From Calothrix sp. NIES-2098 (GTDB lineage: Bacteria > Cyanobacteriota > Cyanobacteriia > Cyanobacteriales > Nostocaceae): DNA of 64,000 bases. The stretch lies in NCBI GenBank assembly GCA_002368175.1, contig AP018172.1:1300001-1364000 (forward strand), read 5' to 3'. How positions within the stretch are numbered: the first letter of the stretch is position 1; each line of letters starts with the position of its first letter. Of the stretch, positions 57,757-64,000 are shown piece by piece. The position numbers and the translations under genes were made by a program. The notes under the pieces were generated by a model. The model was not told the origin of the DNA. It worked only from the letters and a program-made list of their open reading frames with translations, and did not search any database.

Positions 57757-58833
57757 TCAACTCAACCGTTGCTGCAACCACAAAGCCAATAACGGCAATG
57801 CCAATCGATAACCCTGTTCTGCATTGTAAATTAGACCTTTGTGTTGTAACCCAGTCAAAGCACCTTGAAGACTACCTCCCCTTGAAAGCCCGTGTTTTTG
57901 AATATACTCTTTACTTTGTGGTTTATCAGTAGAATCTAAAGCTAAACATTCCAGCAAGTGTACCTGATTTGCGGGGAGTAACATCAATAATGACTCAAAG
58001 GTAATAGACAAATCTTTCAGTAATTCAGCGATCGCCTGCTGTACCTCTTTTTCAGTAATTAATGCTTCAGGACGACATAAAGTTTGCAGACGGCGAATCA
58101 GTGTCATCGCATCGCCAATGTGTCCCTGCACTGCATCTAAGAAGAGTTGTAGTGCTTGAGAGCGAGAATCAAATTTTAGTCCTTGTGTATGTAAAATCTC
58201 TCTCGCCCATACTGCTAAAACGTCTTTAGCCAAGGGTGGTAACTGCACAGTCTCTAAAGGATAATTAGTCTCATCTGTTTGCTGGCTACTCTCTGCGATC
58301 GTGGCGATCAGAACGTAACTTACATCTGTTTGCACTTTAATTTCTCGCCGCAATGTTGTTTCCCACAAACCATTACGATCCCAAGAGCGAATGTGAGGAA
58401 AACTCTGTAAAATTAGCACTACTCGTTGATGCAAATCTACGGCGATAATTTGCGGCAATTGCAATAAGATTTCAAATGCTTGCCATAGCTGCTTTTGATT
58501 GAGGGAATGCAATAGTTTGAGTTTACCCTCAAGATTTAAGACGAAAAATTCACTAGCATTTTGAGCTACCCAGTCTTGGATTTTTGCTGGCTGCCAATTT
58601 TGGCTAATCGTTTCTGCCAACAATTGCACAAATCGCTGCCCATCTATGGCGCGGATACAGTCTATTTCTAAGACGATCGCACCAACTTCTTGAGCTGCTC
58701 CCCGCACTAGAGTACGCCTTCCACTTCCCGGTACTCCTGTAATCAGCAAATCACCATCCCGCGCCAACACTTCTACAATGTGCTGAAATTCTGCCGATCG
58801 CCCAATTAATTGCAAAGGAGTAGACAAATCCAA
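57757..58833 (-). CDS. AAA-type ATPase-like protein with altered Walker A
   Basis: 358 aa. LIGRSAEFQHIVEVLARDGDLLITGVPGSGRRTLVRGAAQ resembles the AAA_16/STAND or Orc/Cdc6-type start, but the Walker A Lys is replaced by Arg (GSGRRT). A Walker B-like ...QRVVLILQSFPHIRSWD follows, and the C-terminus is probably a winged helix (HLLECLALDSTDKPQSKEYIQKHGLSRGGSLQGALTGLQHKGLI). ATP hydrolysis may be lost or weak; binding is possible. Role unknown. No clear operon partner. Confidence 0.75.
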   Translation of the reverse strand: MDLSTPLQLIGRSAEFQHIVEVLARDGDLLITGVPGSGRRTLVRGAAQEVGAIVLEIDCIRAIDGQRFVQLLAETISQNWQPAKIQDWVAQNASEFFVLNLEGKLKLLHSLNQKQLWQAFEILLQLPQIIAVDLHQRVVLILQSFPHIRSWDRNGLWETTLRREIKVQTDVSYVLIATIAESSQQTDETNYPLETVQLPPLAKDVLAVWAREILHTQGLKFDSRSQALQLFLDAVQGHIGDAMTLIRRLQTLCRPEALITEKEVQQAIAELLKDLSITFESLLMLLPANQVHLLECLALDSTDKPQSKEYIQKHGLSRGGSLQGALTGLQHKGLIYNAEQGYRLALPLLALWLQQRLS

Positions 58834-59115
58834 AATTTACCCGCCTGTTGAGTTTCACCCTCTGTGTAACGCCAGCATACTAAGTTGTGGGAGTAGTGGG
58901 CAAGCTTTGGGGATGAGGGAGTGTGGGGAGAAATGGGACGAGGGGACTAATATCAATTCTCCAAAATAAGACTACACATAGGCAGTAGGGGCAGGGTGCA
59001 GGGGGAGAATTATCTGTAGTCAGAGTTTAGAGAAATGGTATGAGAGACGCGGAGAAATAATAAATGCCCTATACCCCATGCCTAATAACCAATGACAAAT
59101 TGAAGCTAGCTATGA

Positions 59116-60645
59116 TTAGTATTTAATCATTCTTTCTAACAAATGCTCTCCCACTCGTAAGGCATTGGCAATAATTGTGAGCGATGGATTTACCGCAGTA
59201 CTAGAAGGAAAAAAGCTGCCATCAACCACATAAAGGTTATCAATATCATGGGTGCGGCAATTGATATCTAGTACTGAAGTTTTGGGATCTTCACCAAACC
59301 GACAGGTTCCACACTGATGCCCAACTTCTTTGACAGTCATCTTTTGCGGAATATGGCAGGCAAATGGTTCAATAGATTTTAATACTTCAATCCAGCACTG
59401 AATTAACCGATTAAATGCTTGTTGATTATTGGGGGTATAGTCAATAATAATTCGATCGCCTTGAACGCGCACGCAATTGTTAATATCTGGTAAGTCTTCA
59501 TTCATTGCTAACCAAGCAATAGAATGATTGGCTATGGCTTCAGCAATAAAACCAGGCATCAATGGCGGGCCATGCGCGGCAATTCTGTCTTTATTGACAT
59601 TACCTAACATTTGTACGTTACCCATTGGGTAAGTAAAATCTTTATCTCCCCAATAAAAATCATTAACTGCTAAAGTCTTTTGAAAAACAGTCGGATTCAG
59701 TTTTGTACTCAAGGTCATAACTACGCCAAAGTTATGTGCCATATAATTCCGACCTACAAGATTAGAACTATTGGCTAATCCATTGGGGTGTTGGTCGTTG
59801 GCAGATTTGAGTAACAATGCTGCTGAGTTAATTGCACCACAAGCAACAACTACAATATCCCCAGTAAATATGTGAGACTTCCCAGCAATTTCTGCTTCTA
59901 CACCAGTGACTTCTCGACCCGAAGCACTAGCCTGTAAACGTACTACTTTAGCTTCTGTTATTAATGTTAAATTGGCATCAGCCATTGCTGGACGTATACA
60001 GTTAACATCAGCATCAGCTTTGGCATTAATTAAACAGGGGAAACCATCACAAGTATCGCAACGAATACAAGTACTTAAATGACGATTGATTTCATTGAGT
60101 TTGATGGCTAAGGGGAGATAAAAAGGATGTAAACCTTGACCTTTTAAAGCATCATGAATTTGTTGAATGTAAGGTTCGTGGCTGATGGCGGGAAAAGGAT
60201 AATCTCGATCGATTGGCGGTTCTGTGGGATCTAAACCGCGCTGACCGTGTACTTCGTAAAGCTTCTCGGCTTCGTCATAGTATGGTGCAAAATCTCGATA
60301 CTTTAGAGGCCATTCAGGAGAAATTCCACCTTGATGAATAACTTTTTCAAAATCCTGTTCGCGCAATCTAAATAGCGCACCACCATAAAATTTTGTGTTA
60401 CCTCCCACATAATAATGTGTAAGTGGATTAATTACTTTGTTGTCTTTGTCGTACCACTGCTCTGTTGTGCGATAAAAATCTTTGCGCAAGACTTGCTGAG
60501 AATCCCAATTTGTCTTTTTTCTTGGTAAAAAATTACCACGTTCTAAAACTAAAACTTTTTTACCATTACTTGCTAATTTATAGGCCAAAGTGCCACCACC
60601 CGCACCTGTACCAATGACGATCGCATCATAATGTGCATCAGCCAT
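59116..60645 (-). CDS. GMC family FAD-dependent oxidoreductase
   Basis: About 509 aa from MADAHYDAIVIGTGAGGGTL; the frame is open to a TTG at 60660, but GGGAG stands before the inner ATG. FAD-binding GxGxGG is at the start, and the GMC C-terminal signature is YVVDGSFFPSSTAVNPSLTIIANALRVGEHL. A CIRCDTCDGFPCL cluster of Cys in the middle is typical of cyanobacterial members and may bind a metal. It lies 28 bp after the SDR gene, so they are one operon, probably oxidising an alcohol or sugar; substrate unknown. Confidence 0.92.
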   Translation of the reverse strand: MADAHYDAIVIGTGAGGGTLAYKLASNGKKVLVLERGNFLPRKKTNWDSQQVLRKDFYRTTEQWYDKDNKVINPLTHYYVGGNTKFYGGALFRLREQDFEKVIHQGGISPEWPLKYRDFAPYYDEAEKLYEVHGQRGLDPTEPPIDRDYPFPAISHEPYIQQIHDALKGQGLHPFYLPLAIKLNEINRHLSTCIRCDTCDGFPCLINAKADADVNCIRPAMADANLTLITEAKVVRLQASASGREVTGVEAEIAGKSHIFTGDIVVVACGAINSAALLLKSANDQHPNGLANSSNLVGRNYMAHNFGVVMTLSTKLNPTVFQKTLAVNDFYWGDKDFTYPMGNVQMLGNVNKDRIAAHGPPLMPGFIAEAIANHSIAWLAMNEDLPDINNCVRVQGDRIIIDYTPNNQQAFNRLIQCWIEVLKSIEPFACHIPQKMTVKEVGHQCGTCRFGEDPKTSVLDINCRTHDIDNLYVVDGSFFPSSTAVNPSLTIIANALRVGEHLLERMIKY

Positions 60646-60673
60646 TCGCTCAACTCCCAAAGCGATGTAAAAT

Positions 60674-61495
60674 TTATGAGTCTCTGCGCATTTGATTTTC
60701 CGCGCAGGTTTTGTTTAACTGGGTTAAGCCAATCCAGCGATAAATTACATCGCCAAATTTGGGGAAAAGCTGGATATTGGAGAATAACAGTTTGGTGAGG
60801 AAGCCATCGATAACGACTTCTGGCTGGTTTTGCTTAATTGCTTGCAAAACTGCGATCGCAACTTCGCTAGGGTGCGAAACTTGTGCTAACTTAGGCGAAG
60901 GTAGCCCAAAAGCCAGAAACATTCCCGCTTTGGTATATCCTGGGCAAATCACTGTCACCCCAACATTAGTATCAGCCAACTCTTGCCGTAGCGCATCAGT
61001 CCACATAATCATCCCGGCTTTGGTGGCAGAATAGATACTGTTGTAAGGTGCTCCTTTTTTCCCGGAACCAGACGCAATATTCACAACATGACCGCTATCA
61101 CGAGCGATCATTGTTGGTAAAATTAACCGAGTTAACTCCATTCCCGCAATCAGATTGGTAGTTAACATCGATTGAATATCTGCTAAAGCGTAATTTTGAA
61201 AAGCTCGGTATTTTTCAATTGCAGCATTATTAATTACAATGTCAATTTGACCTGCAATTTGATTAATCTGCTGAACTAATACAGGTAACTCTTCTACTTT
61301 GCTAATATCAAAGGGAATGCTAATTCCTCTACCACCTAAAGCTTGCACTTCATTTGATATTGCTTCTAGTTTCTCTGGAGAACGAGAAACACTCACGACG
61401 GTTGCTTGTTCCTTCGCCAAAGCACGAGCAATAAATGCTCCAATACCACCAGACGCTCCGGTCAAAAGGACTGTCTTACCTGCTATGGATGTCAT
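60674..61495 (-). CDS. Short-chain dehydrogenase/reductase
   Basis: 273 aa from MTSIAGKTVLLTGASGGIGAFIA; a longer start at 61564 adds an unconserved 23 residues. NAD(P) motif TGASGGIG, NNAA motif at VINNAAIEKY, catalytic Ser in NIASGSGKKG, and YSATKAG (Tyr-x-x-x-Lys). Classical SDR. First gene of an operon with the GMC oxidoreductase, so the two may act on consecutive oxidation states of one metabolite. Confidence 0.93.
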   Translation of the reverse strand: MTSIAGKTVLLTGASGGIGAFIARALAKEQATVVSVSRSPEKLEAISNEVQALGGRGISIPFDISKVEELPVLVQQINQIAGQIDIVINNAAIEKYRAFQNYALADIQSMLTTNLIAGMELTRLILPTMIARDSGHVVNIASGSGKKGAPYNSIYSATKAGMIMWTDALRQELADTNVGVTVICPGYTKAGMFLAFGLPSPKLAQVSHPSEVAIAVLQAIKQNQPEVVIDGFLTKLLFSNIQLFPKFGDVIYRWIGLTQLNKTCAENQMRRDS

Positions 61496-61564
61496 AATCA
61501 ACCGCGATTTAAAAGTATACTTGCAAACTCGAATATAAAAATTGAGCTTTTCAATTTTTACCAA

Positions 61565-62233
61565 TGAATCTAGTAGAGCTATCCCAATTTTTTATCTTTA
61601 AGCAGTTTTATTTACCGCTAATATTGGGTTTTACCTTAAAATAAATTTTGAATTTGTAATGGCTTTGACCGGTTGCAAAATTAGAAATGTAACTTTCAAG
61701 CTCTCATCACAATTTCCTTAACAAGACTTACGCAACTAGCACATTGCGATCGCACTTGCATCTGTTCATCGTCAATGGAGGCGATCGCATCAACAACTAC
61801 TTTCAACTTTTCCATCCCCGTGAGGGGTAAATGATGTCAAACTACTAACTAAACATCTGTAAAGTCATGGATTTCTGTAGTGAACAATTATGAAGTCGGT
61901 TGACTTTTATAGTGTGTTTTCATACTATCTATTTTAAAGTATTACTGAACCACGAAAATTCAATAACATCTAAATCGAGTATTTCCATTTACTCAGAATT
62001 ATTTAGCAAACTTATAACTTAGTTGCTTAATGATAAGCATCTGAGGGGGTCAGGCAAAGGCTGAAACCCTGATTCTTTCGTTGACCCCCTCAGATAGCTT
62101 GCTGGGTAAGCGTTTGAGCATGGTCTAATAGCCTTATATTCTCAATAATTTGAGCTTATTGATAGGTAAATTAGACCCCCCTCAGAAATGGCTATCTGTA
62201 ACCCTCTCTGGATAAGCGTTCTAAAAGGGTAGG
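61565..62233 (+). promoter_or_regulatory. Non-coding region including the probable CRISPR leader
   Basis: No ORF is credible. The last 190 bases before the array (about 62040-62233) contain GTTGACCCCCTCAGA and AGACCCCCCTCAGAA as a loose direct repeat, and GTAAGCGTTT/ATAAGCGTTC, as expected of a leader. A partial inverted copy of the CRISPR repeat is at 61809-61830. Confidence 0.45.
61809..61830 (-). repeat. Orphan partial CRISPR repeat, inverted
   Basis: 22 bases are the reverse complement of the inner and 3' part of the CRISPR repeat (CCATCCCCGTGAGGGGTAA). It lies 404 bp before the array with no further repeat beside it. Probably a relic or a rearranged end of an older array. Confidence 0.65.
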
Positions 62234-62623
62234 GTTTTCAATTAATTACCCCTCACGGGGATGGAAACAATCAGTGTAAGACAAAGCTTGAAGCACTATT
62301 AAAACGTTTTCAATTAATTACCCCTCACGGGGATGGAAACGCGATTGCAAAGAGGTTGCTGGTGTACGCAATGTAGTTTTCAATTAATTACCCCTCACGG
62401 GGATGGAAACTTGAATGTTAAAATGAAAGCGAAAACTATCAAAATCAGTTTTCAATTAATTACCCCTCACGGGGATGGAAACTTTAGTAAAAATGAAAAC
62501 CCCACGATTTTCATCTAGTTTTCAATTAATTACCCCTCACAGGAATGGAAACTGTGCAGGCCATGAGACGATATGCACCCAACCCATAGTTTTCAATTAA
62601 TTACCCCTCACGGGGATGACAAC
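62234..62623 (+). CRISPR. CRISPR array, six repeats, five spacers
   Basis: 35-bp repeats start at 62234, 62306, 62376, 62448, 62518 and 62589. Spacers are 37, 35, 37, 35 and 36 bp. The repeat begins GTTTTCAATTAATTACC, contains the CCCCTCACGGGG hairpin and ends GGATGGAAAC. Repeat 5 has two changes (CACAGGAATGG) and repeat 6 ends GATGACAAC. A more decayed copy (62658-62676) follows after 34 bp. Decay on the right puts the leader on the left. No cas gene lies in the window. Confidence 0.97.
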
Positions 62624-62686
62624 GATAAACTCATTTCACCGCACTCTGTACTATAGAGTTTTAAATTAATTCCCGCTTTTTTAAGG

Positions 62687-62940
62687 CTACCGTGTACACA
62701 CAAGTCTTAAAATTCCCCCTAGTACTTGGTTTGTTCATCTAGTTTTAGGTTGTGCGATCGCTCTGGAAGCTTGTCATTGCGTTCGCGTAGCGTCTCGCAG
62801 AGAGGAGGAACGACGAAGCAATCGCATAATCCCGTGGTTTTTGCGATTACTTCGTTCCGCTTCGCTGCACTCGTAATGACAATTTAAAGGGTCTATAATG
62901 CCTGAAACCCTTACAGATAGTACTTGTGTGTACACCGTAG
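62687..62940. mobile_element. MITE-like element after the CRISPR array
   Basis: Inverted ends of 19 bp match at 18 positions: CTACCGTGTACACACAAGT (62687-62705) against ACTTGTGTGTACACCGTAG (62922-62940). Inside are smaller GCGTTCGCGTAGCGTCTCGC and CTTCGTTCCGCTTCGC-type palindromes and no ORF. It starts 10 bp after the decayed last CRISPR repeat, so its arrival may have cut the array. Confidence 0.6.
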
Positions 62941-62971
62941 CCCGCAGGAGAGGGGAGATAGAGATTAAATT

Positions 62972-62995
62972 CCCCTTCTCCTGTGGGAGAAGGGG
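62972..62995. repeat. Dispersed hairpin repeat
   Basis: CCCCTTCTCC and GGGAGAAGGGG pair around TGT. This hairpin type is very common between cyanobacterial genes. Confidence 0.6.
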
Positions 62996-63178
62996 TTAGG
63001 GGATGAGGGCGTGGAGGATTTGTACAACGCTTGCCCGATCTAGCTTTCAGCTTAAGTTGACACAGGTGGGTATTGCCATACCCCTAAGAGAAATCTATCT
63101 GTATCAAGGTTTTCGTTAATTGGCGTAACGCATTCGTAGCTAGTAAAATAAATGTGCGTTACGCTGACAACAGCCACC

Positions 63179-63574
63179 CTACGCAGTTTCAGAATTAGCT
63201 TTAGCTGCTTCCTCTGCGAGATTTTTCAACCGAGTTAACCTGCTTTTGCGGGTACGTTCGCTGTCACGAACACCACCTGCAAGCTCATATTCATCGCTAT
63301 CTCTGCCGTATCTAAAACCCACTCCTCTCAGCATCTTATCTGAAAGACTGCGCAAGGTTCTTTCCATTGCATCAACTTTAGTTTTAGAAGAATCTACCAA
63401 AGCTAGAGCAGCATTATAAGTATCAAGGACATTGCGAAACTCATCAATTGTTTGAGTCAGGTTTTGCAAATTGCAGTCATCATCAAACGTCATGTTTGGA
63501 TCGATAGCTTGGAAGTTAGCCACTCTAAACTTCGCCGTATCTAAAACACGGGATATACGTTTTTGTCGAGTCAT
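63179..63574 (-). CDS. Helical protein of unknown function
   Basis: 131 aa, mostly helical, with a basic start (MTRQKRISRVLDTAKFRVANFQAIDP) and a Lys/Arg-rich end (RDSERTRKSRLTRLKNLAEEAAK). The centre is VLDTYNAALALVDSSKTKVDAMERTLRSLSDKML; GVGFRYGRDSDEYELAGGVR resembles a flexible loop. I do not recognise a family. No TM, no Cys. Confidence 0.7.
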   Translation of the reverse strand: MTRQKRISRVLDTAKFRVANFQAIDPNMTFDDDCNLQNLTQTIDEFRNVLDTYNAALALVDSSKTKVDAMERTLRSLSDKMLRGVGFRYGRDSDEYELAGGVRDSERTRKSRLTRLKNLAEEAAKANSETA

Positions 63575-63938
63575 ACTTGTAATTTTTTAAAATAGTTCTA
63601 GAGCTAGCTTGCCTCAATTAACTTAAATTTTGTATCAGTAAAATTCCTAAATAATTTAGATTATTTATCAGAATATTTTTGACAAAATTAAGTACTTTTG
63701 CTGAATCAATTGTTAATGCTAATTTAGATAATTTCAACAGGTAACACTTTTTGAAGGTCAGTGCATTGCATAAAACAAAGAAGAGTATAAAAAAAATACC
63801 GTTCAGTTAACACCAAAAACCTTAAAATGCGTAGGTTGGGTTGAGGAACAAAACCCAACATTTGTGATGGCTTGTTGGGTTTCACTTTGTTCAACCCAAC
63901 CTACAATTTACCCTTAACTATAGTGGTGTAGCCGCAGT
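63575..63938. other. Non-coding gap with a palindromic repeat
   Basis: Contains the nested inverted repeat at 63831-63904; otherwise AT-rich without a gene. Confidence 0.5.
63831..63904. repeat. Nested palindromic repeat (GTAGGTTGGGTTGA type)
   Basis: Perfect 14-bp arms (63831-63844 / 63891-63904) enclose a second perfect pair AACCCAACA/TGTTGGGTT. This family is widespread in cyanobacterial intergenic DNA and probably mobile. Confidence 0.75.
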
Positions 63939-64000
63939 TTAAGAATCGATCGCATCCAAGTAAGAGTCGATCGCGTCCAAGTAAGAATCGATCGCGTCCA
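63939..64000 (-). CDS. C-terminus of a protein with DAIDSYL heptad repeats (partial)
   Basis: Read on the minus strand, the last 62 bases give DAIDSYL-DAIDSYL-DAIDS and a TAA stop (complement of 63939-63941). The DNA is a 21-bp tandem repeat that contains GCGATCGA, a near-HIP1 sequence. Most substitutions between units are silent (GAT/GAC, GCG/GCA-type changes seen on the plus strand as C/T and A/G), which suggests that coding is maintained. The rest of the gene is outside the window. Confidence 0.6.
   Translation of the reverse strand, partial: DAIDSYLDAIDSYLDAIDS

Noticed and set aside
62333..62518. 61-aa ORF across the CRISPR array
   Set aside because: It is made of repeat and spacer sequence and has no ribosome binding site.
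62234..62623. Assigning the CRISPR array to a particular subtype
   Set aside because: The GGATGGAAAC end occurs in more than one cyanobacterial type, and no cas gene is in view.

Overview
The window is chromosomal-looking DNA from a filamentous, probably heterocyst-forming cyanobacterium of the Nostoc/Calothrix/Tolypothrix kind. The evidence is abundant GCGATCGC (HIP1) octamers, short tandem repeats, a DevBCA-type exporter, a sucrose-phosphate synthase, a COP23 protein, an ECF sigma/anti-sigma pair and many cyanobacterial signature families. Genus-level assignment is inference.

Layout. 0-4.3 kb: the end of a family-2 glycosyltransferase, a TPR/SPINDLY-type O-GlcNAc-transferase-like protein and two nearly identical 103-aa peptides with a possible Gly-Gly leader. 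4.6-17.8 kb: housekeeping and envelope genes (leuS, a cyclotransferase, the ECF sigma/anti-sigma pair, L,D-transpeptidase, a ComFB-like protein, an M23 peptidase, an AEC permease, devBCA). 18.5-29.3 kb: two giant RTX-type secreted phosphohydrolases, one joining alkaline phosphatase and GDPD, the other joining an EEP-fold domain and a beta-propeller phytase. With a PhoX at 37.3 kb they form a phosphate-scavenging set. 29.8-39.4 kb: a VapC-type toxin-antitoxin pair, a SWIM protein, sucrose-phosphate synthase, COP23, an M48 protease and PhoX. 47.3-61.5 kb: exported and pentapeptide proteins, a MoxR/DUF58/transglutaminase operon, a GNAT protein, a hybrid histidine kinase, an AAA protein and a GMC/SDR pair. 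62.2-62.7 kb: a CRISPR array without cas genes, followed by a MITE-like element.

The most remarkable region is about 40.3-47.3 kb. A set of plus-strand structured RNAs is interleaved with a TROVE/Ro60-vWA protein, a full-length paralogue of ribosomal protein bL12, a small ubiquitin-like (beta-grasp) candidate, a ThiF/E1-like enzyme and two unrecognised proteins. At least six RNAs share one frame: a terminal GYGC/GCRC stem, an asymmetric internal loop (CCYRAAC-like opposite AACTT) and an inner stem. This is the general architecture of a Y RNA. The frame carries different payloads that copy translation-machinery RNA: tRNA-like folds with anticodon loops, a circularly permuted tRNA, a 23S domain IV segment (the I-CeuI-site region), and one RNA with both the sarcin-ricin loop and the L11-binding GTPase-associated centre. 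A tmRNA-like tRNA domain lies in the same block. I interpret this as a Ro-type RNP system that mimics the ribosomal factor-binding centre, linked to a ubiquitin-like conjugation module. I know of no description of such a system. The sequence resemblances are direct; the function is inference.
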